Assembly (NCBI GenBank): GCA_964644845.1
Contig: CAZXXS010000118.1
Span: 1 to 29,896, forward strand
DNA: 29,896 bases
Source: Geothermovivens sp964644845
Lineage (GTDB): Bacteria; Zhuqueibacterota; Zhuqueibacteria; Oleimicrobiales; Geothermoviventaceae
Reading direction: 5' to 3'
In this document: piece after piece, positions 8,626 through 15,747 of the stretch
Layout of the letters: every line of letters begins with the position of its first letter
Numbering within the stretch: the stretch's first letter is position 1
Made by a program: the position numbers and the translations under genes
Notes under the pieces: model-generated
What the model saw: only the letters and a program-made list of their open reading frames with translations
Databases searched by the model: none
What the model was told of the DNA's origin: nothing

Positions 8626-10041
8626 TCAGAAACCAGGTTTGGCCGACTTGCCAGAACGTTTCTTCATCCAGTACGCCCGCGCCTGCTTTCGCAGGAAGCG
8701 CGCCCGAGCCTCGAGGTCGTTGGAAAACTCGGGATCCTTCATTTTCTTTTCGTACGCCTTGCGAATTTCCGGCACAGCGAGGGCGCGTTCCTCCAGCCGT
8801 TTGAGGAGCTCAGGGGTGATTTGCCGCCGCTGCCCCGTACCGAATTTCGCTCCCTCCGCAACTGCAGTCGAAGGCCGATGCTGGAACCGCGGACGGGTTC
8901 TCAGACTGCCTGCCCTGGCTTCAGATTCGGCACCCGCGATCGCCACCGTTTGGGCAACCCGAACGGGGGTGCCTTCGCGTAAACCTTCTTGGCCAACAGT
9001 GATCACTGTGTCGCCTTCGGCGAGGCCAGCCAGAACCTCCACGTTCTGGGCGTCGGAAAAACCAAGTTTCAACGGCACCTCGTGCGCGCGCCCATTCTTG
9101 AACGCGAACACCATGTCGCGCTCGCTTTCCAGGACCAGCGCCTTTTTGGGAATCACCAGGGCGTTAGGGTGTGTTTCGGTGACCAGGTACACCGACGCGA
9201 ACATCCCTGGCCTGAGAATGCCTTCCCGTTTGCGGATTTCAATGGTCACTTTCACGGTGCCGGTGGTTGGGTCCACAACCGGGCTAATCATCTGGACCCG
9301 ACCGACAAACGTGCGTCCGGGTGCCGACTCCACCGTGATTTTGGCTGGTTGCCCGACGTGGACCTGGGCAATGTCTTTCTCCGGTACGTGAACTCTTGCC
9401 AGAAGCGGGTTGAAATCGGCCAGCGAGAACACCACGGTGTTCATGTTCACCATGTCGCCGAGGTCGATGTTTCGGGCAGTCACGACGCCGTCAATCGGGG
9501 CACGGATGCGGGAGTACTGCCACTGCAGCTGCGCCGACTCGTACTGAGCCTGTGCTGTCTCCAGCTCCAGCTTGGCTTGTTCGTAGGCTTCACGGCTCGT
9601 AAGGTTCTTCTGAAGCATCTCCTTGGCGCGCTCGAAGGCGGTTTTGGCGTTGTCCAGGCGGGCTTTGGCTTGTTTTACGTTCACGGCGAGTTCGGAATCG
9701 TCGATCCTGGCGAGGAGCTGACCGGCCTTCACGGCGTCCCCTTCTTCAGCTCGGAGTTCGACGACCACACCCGACACCTTGGCCACCACGTCCACGCTCC
9801 GTTCCGGCTCCAGTGTTGTGTTGGCCAAGAGGTAATTGGAAATGGTGTCGCGTTTGACGATGGCAATCTCGACCGGGATGGCGGCTGACTGACCGCCGAA
9901 ACCGCGACCAGGCATGCCACCGGGCCGCCTCCCGCTTGTAGGTGTGTCGTTCTTCGAACAAGCCGCAAAAGTGACTGCAGCAACCAGCACGGTCAGGCTT
10001 AGCGCACGGGCTGTACTCCGAGGACATCTGGCGGTCTGCAC
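8626..10041 (-). CDS. RND periplasmic adaptor (membrane-fusion lipoprotein)
   Basis: This is a predicted periplasmic adaptor of the HlyD/AcrA type linking an RND permease to an outer-membrane channel; 471 aa from the chosen start. A GTG start at 10041 is preferred because AGGAG lies 9 nt upstream and a compact lipoprotein signal follows (TVLVAAVTFAAC, Cys28). The same frame continues to a TTG at 10077 that gives an unlikely N-terminus. A Gly-rich linker precedes the first lipoyl half (about 85-114), an alpha-helical hairpin (about 118-175), the second lipoyl half (RIRAPIDGVV, about 179-199), a beta-barrel (about 205-288) and a membrane-proximal domain (about 295-365). Residues about 366-471 are an extra basic, helix-rich tail not usual for the family. 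It is the first gene of the minus-strand export block. Confidence 0.92.
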   Translation of the reverse strand: MQTARCPRSTARALSLTVLVAAVTFAACSKNDTPTSGRRPGGMPGRGFGGQSAAIPVEIAIVKRDTISNYLLANTTLEPERSVDVVAKVSGVVVELRAEEGDAVKAGQLLARIDDSELAVNVKQAKARLDNAKTAFERAKEMLQKNLTSREAYEQAKLELETAQAQYESAQLQWQYSRIRAPIDGVVTARNIDLGDMVNMNTVVFSLADFNPLLARVHVPEKDIAQVHVGQPAKITVESAPGRTFVGRVQMISPVVDPTTGTVKVTIEIRKREGILRPGMFASVYLVTETHPNALVIPKKALVLESERDMVFAFKNGRAHEVPLKLGFSDAQNVEVLAGLAEGDTVITVGQEGLREGTPVRVAQTVAIAGAESEARAGSLRTRPRFQHRPSTAVAEGAKFGTGQRRQITPELLKRLEERALAVPEIRKAYEKKMKDPEFSNDLEARARFLRKQARAYWMKKRSGKSAKPGF

Positions 10042-10050
10042 GGAACAAAT

Positions 10051-10055
10051 CTCCT
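10051..10055 (-). promoter_or_regulatory. Ribosome binding site deciding the adaptor start
   Basis: AGGAG on the minus strand, 9 nt before the GTG at 10041. It favours this start over the upstream in-frame TTG at 10077, which has no such site. Confidence 0.6.
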
Positions 10056-10159
10056 GTGCTTCTGTACGTGAGAGCAAGGTTGGGACGGCTTGATTGTCTG
10101 GCCTTTTTGAAACGTCCGGTCCGCGGTGTGAATGCTTCGTCGAGCGAAACCACGTGCCG

Positions 10160-10189
10160 CAACTACTTTCTACACCTGTTGGATGTCAA
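10160..10189 (-). promoter_or_regulatory. Weak candidate promoter for adaptor gene
   Basis: On the minus strand TTGACA (10189-10184) is followed after 18 nt by TAGTTG (10165-10160). The -35 is perfect but the -10 is poor. It would start transcription about 110 nt before the adaptor start. Confidence 0.25.
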
Positions 10190-10444
10190 ACTTGCGTGCA
10201 GAGTTGCCAGCGTCGCACGTGAACAGGCAATGGGCGTCCTCTGCGGCGAAAAGGCGCTCTGCTGCGGGCCCTGAAGTCCCGGTGTTGGCTTGCGGCAAGC
10301 GCTTGTGGGCCACCCTTTCTGGCACAGTCGTGACGACGTGCGAAACCCTGTTAAGCTACCGAACGCGTGGCCAGCCTGTCGTCGCTGCAACCTAACAAGC
10401 AAAAGGTAAGACGACAGAATTTTACACATTTGTTGCGAATCCGC

Positions 10445-10473
10445 TTGCAATTCTCTTTCGAACTTGGTAGAAT
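10445..10473 (+). promoter_or_regulatory. Sigma-70-like promoter for lipoprotein/GxGYxYP operon
   Basis: TTGCAA (10445-10450) and TAGAAT (10468-10473) are spaced by exactly 17 nt. It would leave a 5' leader of about 185 nt before the lipoprotein start. Confidence 0.5.
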
Positions 10474-10665
10474 CGCCTCGCATTCCTGCTGGCCTGATGG
10501 GCGACTTTTTGACGGTTGTCTCCCGATGGTTTGGGTCCGTGTTTCAAGGTGATCACGTTGCGAAAAAGAGTGCCCCCGCGCCAGCGGGAATCGAGTACTC
10601 TAAATTCAGATCGGCAGAATCGGTTTCGCAGTGCGCCACACAATCGCCAACTCAGGGAGGAAACG

Positions 10666-11199
10666 ATGAGGCACATGGGCAAGCGACTCGGTGTGGTCCT
10701 TTTGTTTTCCGGGTTGTTGATTTTTCTGGGCGGTTGCGCGCGCCACAGGGATTTGACAGGCACCTGGCAGCTCGACAGGAGTCGCAGCTCCGACACGGAT
10801 CCCTGGCGGAAGATCGAACTGAGGATCGAGCGTAACGGCAAAAAACTCACTCTTTACAAACGCTGGTCGGCAAGTCGGTATTCCCAGGAGCGGGTGTTGG
10901 CGTTTACCGTCGGCGGCGACACGTCGAAGGTTGAGCTTCCAGCGCCTAAGTGGCCCGAGACGCCGCACCTGGGTGTGTGGGTTAAGCCGGGCACGGTCGA
11001 CAAAATCGTCGCTACCTGGCTTAAACCGGCAAGATCTCTCCAGATGGTAGAGACGTACCCGCTGCAGACCTCGCAGGGAGAAATCGTTCTGCAAATACGG
11101 AAAACCTACCAGGTCTCAGAGAATGGCAAGACCCTCACGGTCACGGAAGAGCGTTCCACACGACCCAACAAATTCACCTTCCTCTACGTGCGTAAGTAG
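10666..11199 (+). CDS. Small secreted lipoprotein, unknown function
   Basis: This 177-aa protein has a clear lipoprotein signal: a basic start, a hydrophobic run (VVLLFSGLLIFLGGC) and Cys24. The mature part opens with DLTGTWQLDRSRS, a pattern common at the start of lipocalin-like or small beta-barrel domains, and the rest looks beta-rich. The frame is open upstream, but the ATG at 10666 is chosen because GGGAGG lies just before it and because the signal peptide begins there. It is 54 nt upstream of the GxGYxYP gene, so the two probably share a transcript from the promoter at 10445. I do not recognise a specific family. An envelope ligand-binding or accessory role is only inference. Confidence 0.85.
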   Translation: MRHMGKRLGVVLLFSGLLIFLGGCARHRDLTGTWQLDRSRSSDTDPWRKIELRIERNGKKLTLYKRWSASRYSQERVLAFTVGGDTSKVELPAPKWPETPHLGVWVKPGTVDKIVATWLKPARSLQMVETYPLQTSQGEIVLQIRKTYQVSENGKTLTVTEERSTRPNKFTFLYVRK

Positions 11200-11253
11200 T
11201 GGGTCTGGGTGTTTTGCGTCGCCAACTTGAAACCAGGTTCTGAGGAGATTGCC

Positions 11254-12906
11254 ATGAACACGATGAAATCGACAAGACTCGGCGTCGCCGCAGTGCTTGT
11301 GAGTTTTGCATTATTCGCCGGCCAAGGGTTTGCCTGGCCACGGCTTTCGTACCATGTTCCGAAGCACGCTTATTTGATGCACCTCGCGGACAACTGGGAG
11401 ATCAGCGGCGGTTTGCCCACTAATGCCCTACTGATCAGCCTCCAGGGGTTGGCCAACCGCGACACGGCACGGCTGTACTTCGTTTACCCGCCGAGCTGGC
11501 CTTACACCTTCACCGAAGCCGTGATGACCTACTACCGCGACACACGGCACATCAGGTTTGAGGAACTGAAAACACCCGAAGAAGCTCTGAAGAAACTGCA
11601 TCGATTCGCCAAAGGGTACGTTGTTTGGGACAAGAATGTGCGCACGTCTTTGATTGTTGCTTTCACGGCCGCAGGCCTCGAGGACGCCGTTGTGGTAACC
11701 GAGGATCTGGTGCCGCTGGTCGAGCAATTCGGGCTCAAAAAGATCGATGACTACCGCGGCCGGTTCGTGGGCAAAAGCGATTACGCGATCTACCACTGGG
11801 CTTACGCCAAGTTCTGGGATCGAACCAACAAGGACCTGATCGTGTGGCTTGGCGGTGTCGGCGGCAACAAGATGCAACCGGGAATTGCGGATTTCGGCAT
11901 CATGAAGCGCGTTTTCTTCACGGATCTGTCCGCGGATCCGCACGACAGCCTCGAGTACCGTTTCGCCGACAGCTTGCTGAGCCAGATGAACCCGATGACC
12001 CTGGTGATGGGGTGGCACTCCTACGCCAAAGACACTGAAGACGAGCACATTACCCTGCTGTCTCACCACGGATTCCGAATGGAGGGGTTGAACACCCTGC
12101 CGAACATGAGCTTTAGCCACCACATCCCGACGACCCCGGGACATCGATTCCGCAACAACCACAACGTGAAACCCCACCAGAAGATCGTGCCAAAGAAGAA
12201 GGTCTACATTGCCTGTATTCAGTCCGATGGTTTGGGCATCGGTGCTTGGCTGAAACCGGGTCGGGGCGAGATCCCCTACGCCTGGGAGGTGACGATGAAC
12301 TGGATCTGGCTGGCACCCGGCATGTTGCAGTATTTCTACGACATGGCCACACCGAACGACTACTTCATTGGAGCGCTTTCAGGGCCCGGTTACCTCTACC
12401 CGAAAGCCGTTCCGCCGGAACTGCTTCCCGGTCTGGTACGGGAGGCGTGGGACCTGATGAAGGCGCTTGATCTCCGCGTTTTCGAAACGATGGATTACTC
12501 CGAGGGTAACCGCTACTACGGCAACATCGATTTGCCCAAACGCGTGCTCGACGTGTACTACCGAGAGATGCCGCATGCCATCGGCTTTGTGAACGGCTAC
12601 GGTCCAGCCAACACCTACGACGTGCGAAATGGTAGGCCTTTCATTTCTTACAGCTACTACCTGTCGCCTGACCGGCCGGCTGAAGAAGCGGTGAATGACC
12701 TGCGAGAGCTGGCCCGAATGAACCCGAAACGGCCCTACTTCCTCCTGATGCACGTGCGTGAGAGCAGCGACATCAAGCGGGTTAAGGGCATTCTGGATGA
12801 ACTCGGCCCAGAATTCGAAGTGGTACCGCTCGACGTTTTCTTGCGAATGGCGGGTACCCAGCCGACCTTTCGGGTGCGACGTCTGGACGAAATGGGGCTC
12901 AAGTAG
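11254..12906 (+). CDS. Secreted GxGYxYP-family protein (putative glycoside hydrolase)
   Basis: This 550-aa exported protein has a signal peptide at residues 1-27 (hydrophobic run ending AGQGFA). Residues 377-383 are GPGYLYP, an exact match to the GxGYxYP signature that names the family, in the context FIGALSGPGYLYPKAVPP. An N-terminal domain of about 240 aa precedes the core that carries the signature. Proteins of this family are annotated as putative glycoside hydrolases; as far as I know that activity is not well established, and I cannot point to catalytic residues. The ATG at 11254 follows GAGGAG, and the longer frame starting at 11209 lacks a ribosome site. It ends only 4 nt from the stop of the convergent M1 peptidase gene, and the small lipoprotein upstream is its likely operon partner. 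Confidence 0.9.
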   Translation: MNTMKSTRLGVAAVLVSFALFAGQGFAWPRLSYHVPKHAYLMHLADNWEISGGLPTNALLISLQGLANRDTARLYFVYPPSWPYTFTEAVMTYYRDTRHIRFEELKTPEEALKKLHRFAKGYVVWDKNVRTSLIVAFTAAGLEDAVVVTEDLVPLVEQFGLKKIDDYRGRFVGKSDYAIYHWAYAKFWDRTNKDLIVWLGGVGGNKMQPGIADFGIMKRVFFTDLSADPHDSLEYRFADSLLSQMNPMTLVMGWHSYAKDTEDEHITLLSHHGFRMEGLNTLPNMSFSHHIPTTPGHRFRNNHNVKPHQKIVPKKKVYIACIQSDGLGIGAWLKPGRGEIPYAWEVTMNWIWLAPGMLQYFYDMATPNDYFIGALSGPGYLYPKAVPPELLPGLVREAWDLMKALDLRVFETMDYSEGNRYYGNIDLPKRVLDVYYREMPHAIGFVNGYGPANTYDVRNGRPFISYSYYLSPDRPAEEAVNDLRELARMNPKRPYFLLMHVRESSDIKRVKGILDELGPEFEVVPLDVFLRMAGTQPTFRVRRLDEMGLK

Positions 12907-12910
12907 CTGG

Positions 12911-14875
12911 TTACTCGGCGGGTAGCAGGGTGAATTTTCGCACGGCCCGGCGCCCGCCGCACTCCAGAACGGCAAAGTACACTCCGGGTGCGACCCCTAT
13001 TCCCCGCGCATCTTCGGTGTGCCAGGTGAGTGTCGCACCCGGACCGTAGTAGAGTCTGTCCAGCAGGGTCTCGACCGTACGACCCTGCACGTCGACCACT
13101 CGAAGCTGTACCAGGGTTGGGGGAGACTTGCCGAGCCGAAAAGTCAGGTGTACCTCCTGACGAGCCGGATTCGGATAAGGGGGGTTAAGAACAAAGTCAT
13201 TCGGTTTGGGCGAACGCCCGAATCGAAGCTGTTTGAGCAGCCAGCCGTTCGGGTCCAGGATGACTCGCCGGACCTGATCCAAATGCGTTTGTAGCCGGAA
13301 CGTGTCGGTTTGGGACTGAATCCACACGGTGTCGAGGTGGGTTTCACCGTGTAGTCCAGTCAGTCCGACCTCAAGGGGCATTCTGAACAGGGGGCCTACT
13401 GCTTGTTCTTGTCGGATTGTCAGGCACACGACGCCGGGATCGCTTTCGTGCCACTCCAGGGCGAGGACCGGGTGACCAGGCATGTAAAGCCATTCGTCGA
13501 AGAACCAGCGGAGGTCGCTCCCGTACGTTTCTTCGACCACGGACTCAAACGCGCGAATGGTTGCATTCCCAAAAGCGTAGCGCTGGCGGTACGTCCGAAG
13601 GCTTTGCCAAAAAACACTGTCACCGACCACGAAACGCAACATGTGAAGAACCCAGGCTCCTTTGTAGTACACAGTTGGTCCCCACATGTAGTCGGGAGCG
13701 TGAATGGGGAAAGCGCCCCTCTTCCCGAGGACGGCGAAGTAGTCACTGGCGTAGCGGTCGAGTAGCCTTTGCATCGACTTGCGACCGAAAGTGTGCTCTT
13801 CAAACAGAGCTTCGCAGTACGTTGCGAATCCTTCGTTTAGCCAGATGTCTTCCCAGCTTCTTAGTGTCACAAGATCTCCCCACCACTGGTGGGCTAACTC
13901 GTGCACGAACACGAGTTGCCAGCGCCCTGTGCCGTCTACGAGGGCATCGCTGATCGTGGTGAGGGTTTGATGTTCCATTGCCCCTTGGCAGGGCGTGAGA
14001 GCGGTACCGTACTTTTCGAACGGGTACCGGCCGAAACGCTGTGAGAAGAAACGAAGCGCATCGGGGACGACGCTGTAATCAAACCGGGCTGCTGTCATCC
14101 GGTCCGGGTACACGTAGTTGACGACGGGCACAGTATCGCCGGGGGCAAGGACGACGTCCTGGCGGAAGGTGTCGTAGTCGGCGGAAGCAAAGGCGAACAG
14201 GTAAGTGGCCATGGGGAAGCGCGAACGCCACCGAAAGGTGAGCGTGTCGCTTCCGGACTGCTCGGTGAGAAGCCCGTTGGACGCGACGGTCCAGGGTGCA
14301 GGCACGGAGGCGGTGAGCTCGAAGAGCGCTTTGTCGTCCGGGCGGTCAAAGCTCGGTACCCAGGTACGCGTCATGCTGGGAGGATTTGAGTGAATGCCTT
14401 CACCGATCGTGTAGGTAACCTGAGGTGTGAAGAAGAACCCACCGAAGCCGTCGTTGACGGGAGTGCCGTGGTAGTAGATCGTAACCCCGGTGGTTTCACC
14501 GGGATCGACGGGGGTAGGCAGGGACACCTCCACGAAACGAGGTGGCCTCTGGAAATCAGCAGGCAAGGAATCGGCGAGGACGGAGTCCACGCTCAGGGTC
14601 AGCAGGTCGAAGCGCAGGCTGGACTGCGGCTGGCCCGACCGGTTGCGAGCGAGGATGTCGACTCGTCCCCGAATCTGTTCCTCGGAAGGGAGAACTTGCA
14701 GCCAGACTTTGTAACTCAGGGCATTCCAGGTGCGGGATTGGGAGAGACTTGTCTGCGGGATGGCTGGATGCCTCTCGATTTCGAACACGGGAACCGGAGG
14801 CCGTTGCGCGTGAGCCACCGCCGGTGTTGTACTCAAAAGCAGCGTTGCGACGGCTTTGCCGAGGTTGTTCCTCAT
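12911..14875 (-). CDS. Secreted M1 aminopeptidase with C-terminal sorting-like domain
   Basis: This is a predicted zinc aminopeptidase of the M1 (gluzincin) family, 654 aa, removing N-terminal residues from peptides outside the cytoplasm. A signal peptide (residues 1-24, ending AVAHAQ) precedes the M1 N-terminal beta domain. The catalytic domain has GAMEH (298-302, matching the GxMEN exopeptidase motif), HELAHQWWGD (His325, Glu326, His329), WLNEGFATY (Glu348) and a probable catalytic Tyr404 in VYYKGA. Instead of a long HEAT-like domain, the protein ends in a FlgD/T9SS-like domain starting PPYPNPARQEV and ending in a short beta strand, which suggests surface attachment or secretion. Its ATG overlaps the stop of the upstream small membrane protein in an ATGA arrangement, so translation is probably coupled. 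The frame extends upstream to 15013, but only with a TTG start. Confidence 0.93.
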   Translation of the reverse strand: MRNNLGKAVATLLLSTTPAVAHAQRPPVPVFEIERHPAIPQTSLSQSRTWNALSYKVWLQVLPSEEQIRGRVDILARNRSGQPQSSLRFDLLTLSVDSVLADSLPADFQRPPRFVEVSLPTPVDPGETTGVTIYYHGTPVNDGFGGFFFTPQVTYTIGEGIHSNPPSMTRTWVPSFDRPDDKALFELTASVPAPWTVASNGLLTEQSGSDTLTFRWRSRFPMATYLFAFASADYDTFRQDVVLAPGDTVPVVNYVYPDRMTAARFDYSVVPDALRFFSQRFGRYPFEKYGTALTPCQGAMEHQTLTTISDALVDGTGRWQLVFVHELAHQWWGDLVTLRSWEDIWLNEGFATYCEALFEEHTFGRKSMQRLLDRYASDYFAVLGKRGAFPIHAPDYMWGPTVYYKGAWVLHMLRFVVGDSVFWQSLRTYRQRYAFGNATIRAFESVVEETYGSDLRWFFDEWLYMPGHPVLALEWHESDPGVVCLTIRQEQAVGPLFRMPLEVGLTGLHGETHLDTVWIQSQTDTFRLQTHLDQVRRVILDPNGWLLKQLRFGRSPKPNDFVLNPPYPNPARQEVHLTFRLGKSPPTLVQLRVVDVQGRTVETLLDRLYYGPGATLTWHTEDARGIGVAPGVYFAVLECGGRRAVRKFTLLPAE

Positions 14876-15075
14876 TCGTGGGGCTTGTCCCGGAGGACGA
14901 AGATGTAGTACAGACTGATTCCCAGCACGAGCGTGTAGCCAAGGATCACAAAGAGCTCTCGAGCGCGAAAGAAGATCTCGTACGTCAGGCCGGCCAGGCT
15001 GAGCGTACCCCAAACAAGCCCTCGCCAGGTGAAACGATCCAATTTGACTTTGGGAAACACGCTTTTCCTTGTCAA
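14872..15075 (-). CDS. Small two-helix membrane protein, unknown
   Basis: This 67-aa protein has two hydrophobic segments (about residues 19-34 and 40-60) separated by a short charged loop (FFRARE), with a basic N-terminus and the charged tail RDKPHE. The start is uncertain. A TTG at 15075 overlaps the methyltransferase stop as TTGA, while a GTG at 15060 has AAGGAA just upstream. Its stop overlaps the start of the M1 peptidase gene by 4 nt. This double overlap supports a real translated gene rather than a chance frame. Function is unknown; an inner-membrane accessory to the neighbouring genes is possible. Confidence 0.65.
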   Translation of the reverse strand: MTRKSVFPKVKLDRFTWRGLVWGTLSLAGLTYEIFFRARELFVILGYTLVLGISLYYIFVLRDKPHE

Positions 15076-15707
15076 TCGTGTTTGAGAGCCCGAATGACCA
15101 CGAACGCTCCTTCGCCGTGGCCTTCCTTCACGGGCTCGGGTTCAGTGATTTCGTGGAGCAAGCCGAAAACCGTCTGCACGATCCTGAATCCACCGAACCC
15201 GGCCTGCGTCAAATGCTGCAGCAGCTCGTCTGTGGAGTAGAACGTGGCCAGACGGTAGAACACGTTTTCCGCCTTGTGGGCCTCGTAGAGCTGTCCCAGT
15301 CGGCTGGTCCGGTCGACGAAGCCGAGCAAAAAAGCTCCGCCGGGTTTCAGGATGCGCTCCACCTCCCGAAGGGAGGCCGGCACGTCGTCGACGAAACAAA
15401 TGGTGGTAACCATGCTGGCCACGTCGAAAGTAGCTGTGCGGAGGGGCAAATGTTCGGCCGCACCGGCAATCACTTTCACGCCCCGCTGCTTGGCCAGCCG
15501 CCGCATTTTCGCAGACGGCTCGATGCCGAATCGGATACCTAAAGGCGCCGCGAACAGTCCGCTGCCAACCCCAATCTCCACGCTTTTTTCCGCACGCGGC
15601 AGAAGCGTCCGCATGGCCTGGAGTTCCGACTCGTACACAGGGCCGTGTTCGTCAAACCAGGCTTCGTACTGCTCCAGATGTTCGTCGAAGGGCTGCGTTT
15701 TCGGCAT
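15072..15707 (-). CDS. SAM-dependent class I methyltransferase
   Basis: This 211-aa cytoplasmic protein has a Rossmann methyltransferase core of the Methyltransf_11/UbiE-like type. Motif I is VEIGVGSG (43-50), the acidic residue ending strand 2 is Glu63 (GIEPS), and the post-motif pattern ILKPGGAFLLGFVD fits the family. The substrate cannot be told. The ATG is preceded by GGAGG with 9 nt spacing. It follows the S9 peptidase by 40 nt and overlaps the downstream small membrane protein by 4 nt. It therefore belongs to a four-gene minus-strand operon with two secreted peptidases, an unusual setting for a methyltransferase. Confidence 0.9.
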   Translation of the reverse strand: MPKTQPFDEHLEQYEAWFDEHGPVYESELQAMRTLLPRAEKSVEIGVGSGLFAAPLGIRFGIEPSAKMRRLAKQRGVKVIAGAAEHLPLRTATFDVASMVTTICFVDDVPASLREVERILKPGGAFLLGFVDRTSRLGQLYEAHKAENVFYRLATFYSTDELLQHLTQAGFGGFRIVQTVFGLLHEITEPEPVKEGHGEGAFVVIRALKHD

Positions 15708-15747
15708 TTCCTAACGCCTCCTTCCGCGGTTGTTCCGGAAACAGCCC

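Larger units (their letters stand above)
10042..10665. other. Divergent intergenic region between adaptor and lipoprotein genes
   Basis: This 624-nt region separates two divergent transcripts. It contains a strong plus-strand promoter (10445-10473) and a weak minus-strand candidate (10160-10189). Around 10268-10283 the string CCCTGAAGTCCCGG recalls the loop and arms of the type A repeat seen at 24.4 kb, perhaps a decayed remnant. I see no credible gene or RNA. Confidence 0.45.

Noticed and set aside
10163..10483. 106-aa minus-strand frame in the divergent region
   Set aside because: No ribosome site, no motif, and it overlaps the plus-strand promoter; composition looks non-coding.
10516..10665. 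N-terminal extension of the small lipoprotein
   Set aside because: It would place the lipoprotein signal 50 residues into the protein; the GGGAGG before the ATG at 10666 gives a proper start.
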